DNA of 64,000 nucleotides from Tichowtungia sp964398915 (lineage in GTDB: Bacteria > Verrucomicrobiota > Kiritimatiellia > Kiritimatiellales > Tichowtungiaceae): the NCBI GenBank assembly GCA_964398915.1, contig CAYNOR010000011.1, positions 1 through 64,000 of the forward strand, in the 5' to 3' direction. The notes under the pieces were generated by a model. It was not told where the DNA came from, did not search any database, and saw only the letters and a program-made list of their open reading frames with translations. Both the position numbers and the translations under genes were made by a program. Below, in pieces: positions 42,749 to 49,875 of the stretch; the first letter of the stretch is position 1, and each line of letters begins with the position of its first letter.

Positions 42749-42765
42749 TTTCCAGTGGTTGGAAA
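42749..42765. repeat. Palindrome TTTCCA-GTGGT-TGGAAA
   Basis: A perfect member of the dispersed TTTCCA-N5-TGGAAA family, sitting 6 bases upstream of the ygiQ start codon and including its probable ribosome-binding GGAA, so it could affect translation. Confidence 0.8.
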
Positions 42766-42781
42766 CTGCGAAGCAGTGGCA

Positions 42782-43501
42782 TTATTTTTTTGATCCGCTG
42801 TTGAATTCGAGCAGTTTGTTCCAGTTAATGGAGCCGTCTGCATCGCAGAAGTCGGTAATGAATTCTCTGGCAAATCTGTTTTTAGCCTTGGCCCACTCTT
42901 CGTTGAAGCGGTCTTTATGGCGAACCGGCAAGTCCTGCATGGCTTCAATGATTTTGATATAGCAATCCTTTTCCCCTGTTAACTCCGCCCAAAAGTCCTG
43001 CCCAGCCAGTTCCGTGAAAATTTTGTTTTCGTTCGGCATGGAATTTTTCTTTCCGTACGAGTAGCCGACCACGGCATCAAAATGCTTCTGAAGTTTCATC
43101 ATACGACTTCGAAGCGCCTGAAAATCTTGATTCTGCCGACGACGGCTTTGTGCGTTAAAGACGGACGGCCCAGATTTTACGGCAATCGCTTTGTATGAGG
43201 TGTCGGTTTCTATCACAACATCAACGCCTTCTGACGGAGAGGGGGTTCCCGATCCAAGGTCTTTGGCGAGAGGCTCGAAAAAGGCATCGCCGAAAATGGT
43301 TTCGTCGGATGAGGACATGAAGTCGTTCAACAGGCGTTCAATAACTTCATTGGCATCCAGCAGACCAACGGCGCGGAACAGATAAGGATTTTTCCGCCGC
43401 AGGGTTTTTTTGAGGTCGAGTGTTGAAAGTTTGGCGATTCGACGTTCATAAAACTCGTTTAACCGGGTTTGCACTGATTTAATCAGCAATGTCTCTTTCA
43501 T
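42782..43501 (-). CDS. PmeII-like type II restriction endonuclease
   Basis: 239 residues. KKTLRRKNPYLFRAVGLLDANEVIERLLNDF (in outline), SSSDETIFGDAFFEPLA and the core GVDVVIETD ... KAIAVKSGPSVFNAQS match the PmeII family. Asp94 and the V-K109-S-G-P stretch look like its PD-(D/E)xK site. It would cut DNA lacking the modification made by the neighbouring cytosine methyltransferase. Its start overlaps the methyltransferase stop by 4 bases (ATGA), so methylation is made first and expression is coupled. Recognition sequence unknown. Confidence 0.85.
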   Translation of the reverse strand: MKETLLIKSVQTRLNEFYERRIAKLSTLDLKKTLRRKNPYLFRAVGLLDANEVIERLLNDFMSSSDETIFGDAFFEPLAKDLGSGTPSPSEGVDVVIETDTSYKAIAVKSGPSVFNAQSRRRQNQDFQALRSRMMKLQKHFDAVVGYSYGKKNSMPNENKIFTELAGQDFWAELTGEKDCYIKIIEAMQDLPVRHKDRFNEEWAKAKNRFAREFITDFCDADGSINWNKLLEFNSGSKK

Positions 43502-44724
43502 GATACCAGCTCCTCATAATTCACCAGATATTTCAAAACACTGCGTCCGATTTGATGACCCAGCCCCACTGGGACTGCGTTACCGATCTGCCTGTATTTT
43601 TCAGCGGTTGAACCTTCAAATATCCAGCCATCTGGAAACTGTTGAATTCGCGCATATTCCCGAACACTCAAAGGGCGAAGTTCTGTCGGATGACAAAGGC
43701 AGGTGCTTTTTTGAACTGGACTGGTTGAAACGGTCGGGCTTGGACGGTTGAAGGAGAGGCGGCGATAAAAACCAACCTTTCCTCCTCCGGATTCATAGGC
43801 TCCACCCATCGCTTCCGGCAGAATATTCTCCGGGAGGTTTCTCCAGTTTTGGCCTTCTTTGAGCATGCGCAGGTATTTTTTTCGGGCTTCCGAAAAGGGT
43901 GTGATTTCCGGTTTGTCTTCATGTAATCCGTCGAGAGCATCCGCCAGCGTGCGCCAGCGGGGGGTGAACATATCCCCCGAACTGACAAACATGGGCGGCG
44001 GCATGGCCACCTGAAACCCCGCGCGGCTTCCGATAAAAACGACACGCTCGCGCTTTTGCGGAACGCCATAGTCGGCGGCATTAACGAGTTCGACCGTGAC
44101 GGTATAGTTCATCTTCTCAAACTCATTTTTCAAAAGACGTAACACGCTACCCTTTTGTTCTTTCAGAGTAAGCGTTTTGCCTTTAGCAGATCGCTCGGAC
44201 AGAGGAACGTGTTTGATGGCGGCAGACAAAATACCTCGGACATTTTCCATAATAAAAAACGGCGGACGAATTTCGTCAACGATGCGCAAAAAATCAAACA
44301 TGACTTCGCCGCGCGGATCATCAAAACTTTGACGGCGTCCGGCGGTACTGAATGACGGACAAGGGGGGCCTCCGCAGATGACCTGAACGTCGCCAGCCTG
44401 TACACCAAACTCCTTCAGAAGTTTTGCACCAGACCAATTGCGAATGTCATCCTCAATCAGGGGAAGCCCTGGTTTATTTTTTCGGATGGTTTTGCAGGCC
44501 CATTTATCCAGCTCAAGGCAGCCGACATTCTTCAGGCCAGCCGATTCAAGTCCGAGATCCAGCCCCATGGCACCGCTGAACAGGGAAATAAAGGCCGGCT
44601 GCTTCTTCGCGCTCCAGTATGGAACTGTATCCTCCTTCACTTCGCGGGGATTGGCAGGCCACACAAAAAGCCGTCTTTTGTGGGTATGCTCCGGTGCTTT
44701 TGATGTCTTTACCTTATACTTCAT
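43498..44724 (-). CDS. DNA (cytosine-5)-methyltransferase of a type II restriction-modification system
   Basis: 408 residues with the m5C motifs in order: I, ISLFSGAMGLDLG (47-58); IV, GGPPCPSFS with catalytic Cys122; VI, ENVRG (160-164); VIII, QKRERVVFIG; IX, RPSPTVSTSP; X, GNAVPVGLG. It transfers a methyl group from SAM to C5 of cytosine. A 40-residue basic N-terminal extension precedes motif I. It is the first gene of an operon with the PmeII-like nuclease and possibly ygiQ. Confidence 0.95.
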   Translation of the reverse strand: MKYKVKTSKAPEHTHKRRLFVWPANPREVKEDTVPYWSAKKQPAFISLFSGAMGLDLGLESAGLKNVGCLELDKWACKTIRKNKPGLPLIEDDIRNWSGAKLLKEFGVQAGDVQVICGGPPCPSFSTAGRRQSFDDPRGEVMFDFLRIVDEIRPPFFIMENVRGILSAAIKHVPLSERSAKGKTLTLKEQKGSVLRLLKNEFEKMNYTVTVELVNAADYGVPQKRERVVFIGSRAGFQVAMPPPMFVSSGDMFTPRWRTLADALDGLHEDKPEITPFSEARKKYLRMLKEGQNWRNLPENILPEAMGGAYESGGGKVGFYRRLSFNRPSPTVSTSPVQKSTCLCHPTELRPLSVREYARIQQFPDGWIFEGSTAEKYRQIGNAVPVGLGHQIGRSVLKYLVNYEELVS

Positions 44725-44775
44725 ACCATTTTGATCTCAGTCCGTTGAACCTAGGAACTCGTCTTATACTATAGA

Positions 44776-44792
44776 TTCCCAATGCTTGGAAA
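44776..44792. repeat. Palindrome family member TTCCCA-ATGCT-TGGAAA
   Basis: Same spacing and right arm as the TTTCCA-N5-TGGAAA family; the left arm has one change. It lies just downstream of the candidate promoter at 44745-44772. Confidence 0.65.
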
Positions 44793-44951
44793 AGTTTTCG
44801 GTCAAGAAACTGAATCGGCGCATTATTTTCATGTAGAACCAGAACCTCTCAGTGAATGGCGAAGCTATAAAAGACCTCATACCAAAAGGTTTTGGCGTTC
44901 ATAGTCTTCTCGGGACTCATCTTTTCAGCCATCCCGGCAACAGTCTCAAAT

Positions 44952-44968
44952 CTCCCAATCTTTGGAAA
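44952..44968. repeat. Palindrome family member CTCCCA-ATCTT-TGGAAA
   Basis: Right arm intact, left arm with two changes. It lies 62 bases upstream of the start of the fused E1-KAS III gene. Confidence 0.55.
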
Positions 44969-45029
44969 ATTTATTCGACCTGACCGGAGCGGCAACCTAC
45001 TATGGAGCCCTCACTTAACTCTAAAAAAC

Positions 45030-48000
45030 ATGCAAACATTAGACACCCAGCTTTTTCTCGGCCTTTACCGTCACATGCTCGCGTCGCGTAAAGCCGACAC
45101 CGTGCAGGAAGATGCCGCCCAGCGCGGGGAGGCCTTTTTCTACATCCCGTCGTCCGGCCACGAGGCAATGGCCGCGCTCGCCCCCCATTTGACGCCGACC
45201 GACTGGCTTCACTGCCACTACCGCGACCGGGCTCTAATGCTCGCCCGCGGCGTAACCCAGCAGGATCTACTGCTCGATCTCCTTGGGAAAACCGGCTCGC
45301 CGACCGAAGGCCGTAATATGCCCGGCTTTGCCTGTAACCGGGCGCTGAATCTTCTCGCGGCACCAACCGGCGTCAGCAGTAACGCACTGCAAGCCGTCGG
45401 CGTGGCTCAAGCCATCAAAGACGGCAGCGACATCGTCTACTGCGGTATCGGCGACGGCGGCACACAGGAAGGCGAATTTTTCGAAGCCGTCGCCGAAGCC
45501 GTCCGCTCGCAGCTCCCCGTTCTTTTTGTTGTCCAAAACAACCGCTACGCCCTTTCCACTCCGTCTAAAGGCCGCACGTTTTTCTCTCTGCCGGACGGCG
45601 ATGCCACAGAATTTTACGGCCTGCCGATTCTCCGCGCCAACGGTACGGATGCCGTCGAAGCGTACCGCGTATTCGGCGAAGCTGTTTCCAATATCCGGAA
45701 AAACCGCGGGCCGCAAATCGTCGTCATGAATGTTGAACGGCTGACCAGCCACACCAATGCCGACGATCACACCCTTTACCGCTCGGCCGACGACATCCGC
45801 GAAATGCACGAAAAGGCCGACCCGATCCTGATTCTGGCTGAAAGGCTGATCGCCGCCGGTGTTCCCGAAACAAAACTTAAAGCCATCGAGCACGAAGTAA
45901 ATCAACAGCTTACTGCCGCTTTCGACGCCACCCGGCACGCAAAGAACGCTAAAACCGAACTCAGCGCCAAAAAACCGCTACCGGCAAAACTCACGGATGC
46001 CGCATGCGAAAAGCGGTCTGACGGTGATGCTCTCACGATGCTTGAAGCCATGCGTGCTGTACTCCGCGACCACCTCGGCGCTGATGCCAATGTGTATCTT
46101 TACGGTGAAGATCTCGAAGATCCCAAAGGCGACGTGTTCGGTCTCACCCGCGGATTAAGTACCGCTTTCCCCGGACAGGTTATCAACGCCCCGCTCAGTG
46201 AATCCACAATCGTCGGCGCGGCCATCGGCCAGGCACTCACCGGTAAAAAACCGGTTGCCTGCATTCAGTTTGCCGACTTCATGCTGCCCGCCTTCAACCA
46301 GATCGCCGCTGAACTCGGCGCGATGTGGTGGCGTACCAACGGACAGTGGGAATGCCCCGTCATCCTGATGGCGATTTGCGGAGCCTACCGCCCCGGCCTC
46401 GGCCCATATCACGCACAAACCTTCGACGCCACGTTCGCGCACATTCCCGGTCTGGACGTCTTTATGCCGTCCACCGCGCCGGATGCCGCCGGCCTGCTCA
46501 ACGCCGCGTTTGAATCCGGACGCCCGACCGTATTTCTTTTCCCGAAAAATCTGATCAACGACCGCTCTGTCACAGCCGCCGCCGATGCATCCAAACAGTT
46601 TGTGCCGATCGGCAAAGCGCGCATCACCCGTCCGGGCCGTGACCTGACGATTGTGAGCTGGGGCAGTACGATGCCGCTGTGCGAAAAAACGGCCGAGGCG
46701 CTTCAGACCGCCGGAGCCTCCGTTGAGGTGATCGACCTGCGCTCGCTCGTTCCGTGGGATCAGGAAACGGTTATCGCCTCCGCGCAGAAAACCGGCCGGC
46801 TGCTGGTTGTCCACGAGGACAATCATACCTGCGGATTCGGCGGCGAAGTGCTGGCCACCGTCGCTGAAAAAGCAAATAGTCCGGTGCAAATGGCGCGCGT
46901 TACGCGGCATGACACCTACATCCCCTACCTCTTTGAAACACAGATTGAAGTACTGCCGTCGTTCCGCACCGTACTCGGCAAAGCCGCTGAGTTGCTCGGC
47001 TATTCGCTGACGTGGCAGAAGCCGGTCGAAGAAGCTGAGGGTTCTGTAACCGTCAACGCCATCGGCTCCAGCCCGTCCGACAAAACCGTTAAAGTGATCG
47101 AACTGCACGTCAAAGCCGGACAGACCGTTAAAGCCGGCGAAATGCTCGCTTCCGTCGAAGCCGACAAGGCCACGATGGAAATTTCCTCGCCGGTCAGCGG
47201 TATCGTCGAAGAACTGTTTCTTGCCGAAGGCGATTCCGTCGATGTCGGCACGCCGCTTGCCCGTATCGTCACTCAGGAAGTAAGCCTCATTAAAAAACCG
47301 GTCACCAAAGACGATCCCGGCGCACCGGTTCTCGAAAAACGCGCTGCGGCGGTCAAGGTTGTAAAAACGGCGGCGGTTGAACATAAACCGGTATTGATTT
47401 CTTCCATTGCCACCGTGCTCGCGTCGCGCCACATCACGAATGACGAACTGCTTTCCGGACACGGCGAGTGGGACTCCGAAGCGATCCGCTCCCGCACCGG
47501 TTGCGAAAACCGCTACTGGATCACCGGCGACGAAAACGTCGAGACGCTGGCGATCAAAGCCGTGCGCGATCTGCTGGAGATGGAAAAACTGACACTGTCC
47601 GATATTGATGCCATCATTTGTTCAACCGGCACGCCGCTGATGATGACTCCGTCGCTCGCCTGCCGTGTTCTCAAAGAACTCAGCCCCGCCAAGGGCGAAA
47701 TTCTGATGCAGGCGCACGATGTCAGCGCCGCGTGTTCAGGCTACATGTACGCCCTGCAGAACGCGGTTGATATCCTGCGCGACGATCCGTCGAAGAAAGT
47801 CATCGTCATCACGGCGGAAACGCTTTCGCCAATGATCAACCACGAAGACCAGAAGACGCTGGCGCTTTTCGGCGATGCCGCAACAGCTTCGCTCGTTTCC
47901 TGCGAACCGCGCGACGGCAACGTCAACGTACGGGTCAACCGTCCCGTTCTTTCCGCCACCGGCGTTGACCAGAAAGTGCTTTACGTCCCGCATATGGGAA

Positions 48001-48350
48001 CCGGCGAAAAAATCGAAATGGAAGGGCTCACCGTCTTTAAAATCGCTGTGCGCAAGATGATCGATATGCTGGCTGAAGCCTGCGAAAACCGGAATATTTC
48101 CGTTGAGCAGCTCGACAAAATCGTGCCGCATCAGGCCAACGAACGGATCATCGAAGCCATCCGTAAGACCATTCATTGCCCGCCGGAAAAAATGTTCAAC
48201 CACATCCGCAAATATGCCAACACCTCGTCGAACACCATACCGTTCGCGATGGTTGAGCTGATGCCGCAAATGAAAAAAGACGCGCTCGTCGGACTCACCG
48301 CTTTCGGCGGCGGTTTCACCTTCGGCGCAGCCGTCATCGAGAAGCAGTAA
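45030..48350 (+). CDS. Fused 2-oxoacid dehydrogenase E1alpha-E1beta, lipoyl domain and KAS III (FabH-like)
   Basis: 1106 residues from the ATG at 45030 (MQTLDTQLFLGLYRHML). E1alpha (1-310) has the thiamine-diphosphate motif GDGGTQEGEF ... QNNRYA; E1beta spans about 330-660 (GEDLEDPKGDVFGLTRG, AAIGQALTGKKPV). A lipoyl domain (674-747) carries the modification Lys713 in EADKATMEI. KAS III (about 810-1106) keeps Cys902 (VSAACSGYMYA), His1034 (VPHQANERI) and Asn1064 (YANTSSNT). No E2 acyltransferase domain is present. The known parts would decarboxylate a 2-oxoacid, load the acyl group on lipoate and condense an acyl primer. A direct hand-over between them is inference. A SET gene follows by 4 bases. 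Confidence 0.88.
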   Translation: MQTLDTQLFLGLYRHMLASRKADTVQEDAAQRGEAFFYIPSSGHEAMAALAPHLTPTDWLHCHYRDRALMLARGVTQQDLLLDLLGKTGSPTEGRNMPGFACNRALNLLAAPTGVSSNALQAVGVAQAIKDGSDIVYCGIGDGGTQEGEFFEAVAEAVRSQLPVLFVVQNNRYALSTPSKGRTFFSLPDGDATEFYGLPILRANGTDAVEAYRVFGEAVSNIRKNRGPQIVVMNVERLTSHTNADDHTLYRSADDIREMHEKADPILILAERLIAAGVPETKLKAIEHEVNQQLTAAFDATRHAKNAKTELSAKKPLPAKLTDAACEKRSDGDALTMLEAMRAVLRDHLGADANVYLYGEDLEDPKGDVFGLTRGLSTAFPGQVINAPLSESTIVGAAIGQALTGKKPVACIQFADFMLPAFNQIAAELGAMWWRTNGQWECPVILMAICGAYRPGLGPYHAQTFDATFAHIPGLDVFMPSTAPDAAGLLNAAFESGRPTVFLFPKNLINDRSVTAAADASKQFVPIGKARITRPGRDLTIVSWGSTMPLCEKTAEALQTAGASVEVIDLRSLVPWDQETVIASAQKTGRLLVVHEDNHTCGFGGEVLATVAEKANSPVQMARVTRHDTYIPYLFETQIEVLPSFRTVLGKAAELLGYSLTWQKPVEEAEGSVTVNAIGSSPSDKTVKVIELHVKAGQTVKAGEMLASVEADKATMEISSPVSGIVEELFLAEGDSVDVGTPLARIVTQEVSLIKKPVTKDDPGAPVLEKRAAAVKVVKTAAVEHKPVLISSIATVLASRHITNDELLSGHGEWDSEAIRSRTGCENRYWITGDENVETLAIKAVRDLLEMEKLTLSDIDAIICSTGTPLMMTPSLACRVLKELSPAKGEILMQAHDVSAACSGYMYALQNAVDILRDDPSKKVIVITAETLSPMINHEDQKTLALFGDAATASLVSCEPRDGNVNVRVNRPVLSATGVDQKVLYVPHMGTGEKIEMEGLTVFKIAVRKMIDMLAEACENRNISVEQLDKIVPHQANERIIEAIRKTIHCPPEKMFNHIRKYANTSSNTIPFAMVELMPQMKKDALVGLTAFGGGFTFGAAVIEKQ

Positions 48351-48354
48351 ACCT

Positions 48355-48939
48355 ATGTTACACCCCGATACCGAAGTTCGCTGGATCAGCAAAGATATTG
48401 GCTGCGGCATTGTCGCCACCCGTGACATCCCCAAAGGCACCATCACCTGGGCAATGGATCCGCTCGACCGCTTTTTCACCGCCCCGCAGGTGGCTGAACT
48501 GCCCGACCGCTGCCGCGAAACACTCCTTAAATATTCCTACCGCAACCGGCACGGCGAATATGTCTTCTGCTGGGACAACACGCGTTTCATGAACCACAGC
48601 TTCACGCCCAACTGCATCACCACCGCCTACAACTTTGAGCTGGCCGTGCGCGACATCCGTGAAGGCGAAGAACTCACCAACGATTACGGTTCGCTCAATA
48701 TTCTGGAGCCCTTTCAGGCTTGCGACGAAGGCACCGAGCGCAAAGTGGTTTATCCCGACGACCTCGCCCGGCACTACAAGCAGTGGGACGAAAAACTCGC
48801 AGGCGCTTTTAAACGGGTGAATACGGTTGAACAGCCGTTGCGCGACATGCTTTCCGCCGAGCAATGGGAAAAATCCTGCCACATTGCCGAAAAACGCACC
48901 CCGATGGACTCCATCCTCAACTGCCTGCATCGCGGTTGA
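48355..48939 (+). CDS. SET-domain protein (putative protein lysine methyltransferase)
   Basis: 194 residues. The SET core is visible: GCGIVATRDIPKGTITWAMD at the N-terminus, the pseudoknot FMNHSFTPNCIT, and REGEELTNDYGSLN with the catalytic Tyr. SET enzymes methylate lysines using SAM; bacterial substrates are mostly unknown. It begins 4 bases after the stop of the fused E1-KAS III gene and must be cotranscribed, which makes that protein, or a partner such as an acyl carrier, a candidate substrate by association only. No post-SET cysteines are evident. Confidence 0.88.
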   Translation: MLHPDTEVRWISKDIGCGIVATRDIPKGTITWAMDPLDRFFTAPQVAELPDRCRETLLKYSYRNRHGEYVFCWDNTRFMNHSFTPNCITTAYNFELAVRDIREGEELTNDYGSLNILEPFQACDEGTERKVVYPDDLARHYKQWDEKLAGAFKRVNTVEQPLRDMLSAEQWEKSCHIAEKRTPMDSILNCLHRG

Positions 48940-48942
48940 TCT

Positions 48943-48979
48943 GACTTTAGACTTTAGACTTTCGACTGCGGTCTTTAGA
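48943..48979. repeat. GACTTTA short direct repeats
   Basis: GACTTTA occurs at 48943 and 48950, with GACTTTC at 48957 and CTTTAGAC at 48973. It is the same word family as the repeats around the four-helix-bundle gene at 29.9-30.4 kb. It occupies nearly the whole gap between the SET gene and the next gene. Confidence 0.65.
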
Positions 48980-48989
48980 CTCCCGCCCC

Positions 48990-49853
48990 ATGAACGACGA
49001 TTATGAACTGATCGACAGCGGCGACGGACGCAAGCTGGAGCGCTTCGGCGATGTAAAGCTGGTGCGCCCCGCCGGACAAGTGGCTTGGAAGCAGAGCCTT
49101 GACGAAGAAATCTGGCGCGATATCTCCGCCGGATTCGACCGCGAGGGCGGCAACCGCTGGCATAACCGCCATAACCTGCCCGACAACTGGAAAGTCACTG
49201 TCGCCGGAATCACCTTTAAACTTTCTTCTACCGACTTCGGCCACCTCGGCATTTTCCCCGAACAGCGCGTGATGTGGAAATGGATCCGCGAAACGGTGCA
49301 ACAGCGCAAAGCTCAGACCGGCTCCATGAATGTGCTGAATCTGTTCGCCTACTCCGGCGGCTCGACGCTGGCCGCCGCACAGGGCGGTGCAGAAGTCTGC
49401 CACCTCGACGCCTCCAAAGGGATGGTCGAGTGGGCGCGCGAAAACGCTGCGCTCAACGGACTGGAAACCGCGCCGATCCGCTGGATCGTCGACGACGCCA
49501 TCGGCTTTCTCCGCCGTGAAGTCAAACGGGAGCGGCGCTACGACGGCATCATTCTCGACCCGCCCTCTTTCGGACGCGGCAAAAAAGGCGAGGTCTTCAA
49601 AATTCAGGATGCACTTCCCGAACTGCTTAATCTCTGCCGCGACCTGCTGTCGGAAAATCCGGCATTCCTGCTCCTAAGCTGCCACACGCCTGAATACTCG
49701 CCGATGATCCTCAAAAACCTGCTCACGCAATGGCTCAAGGATTCAGGCGGAACCACTGACTGCGGCGAAATGCTCCTCACCGGCAAACCGGATGTCATGC
49801 CTCTGCCCAGTGGTGCGTTTACGAGATGGACATCCACTAATCTCAAGGCATAG
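48990..49853 (+). CDS. RlmI-like class I SAM-dependent methyltransferase
   Basis: 287 residues. A short N-terminal beta region is followed by a Rossmann methyltransferase: VLNLFAYSGGSTLAAAQGGAEV (SAM site, in outline), HLDASKGMVEWARENAALNGL, WIVDDAIGFL, and the catalytic loop ILDPPSFGRG. This is the RlmI/RlmK pattern for 23S rRNA cytosine-C5 methylation. The N-terminal PUA domain typical of RlmI is shortened, so a different RNA substrate is possible. A weak start signal lies in the repeat-filled gap after the SET gene. Confidence 0.85.
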   Translation: MNDDYELIDSGDGRKLERFGDVKLVRPAGQVAWKQSLDEEIWRDISAGFDREGGNRWHNRHNLPDNWKVTVAGITFKLSSTDFGHLGIFPEQRVMWKWIRETVQQRKAQTGSMNVLNLFAYSGGSTLAAAQGGAEVCHLDASKGMVEWARENAALNGLETAPIRWIVDDAIGFLRREVKRERRYDGIILDPPSFGRGKKGEVFKIQDALPELLNLCRDLLSENPAFLLLSCHTPEYSPMILKNLLTQWLKDSGGTTDCGEMLLTGKPDVMPLPSGAFTRWTSTNLKA

Positions 49854-49875
49854 ATATCCAGAAGAAAGATTCATT

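Larger units (their letters stand above)
44725..45029. promoter_or_regulatory. Divergent region before the methyltransferase and the fused E1-KAS III gene
   Basis: 305 bases between two divergent genes. On the + strand TTGAAC (44745-44750), 16 bases, TACTAT (44767-44772) is a fair sigma-70-like match. Two members of the TGGAAA palindrome family lie at 44776-44792 and 44952-44968. A longer in-frame extension of the downstream gene back to 44892 exists but crosses one palindrome and has no family resemblance. Confidence 0.4.

Noticed and set aside
44892..45029. N-terminal extension of the fused E1-KAS III protein as a membrane or export signal
   Set aside because: The extra 46 codons include a hydrophobic stretch but cross a palindromic repeat, lack a ribosome-binding site and precede a normal E1alpha start.
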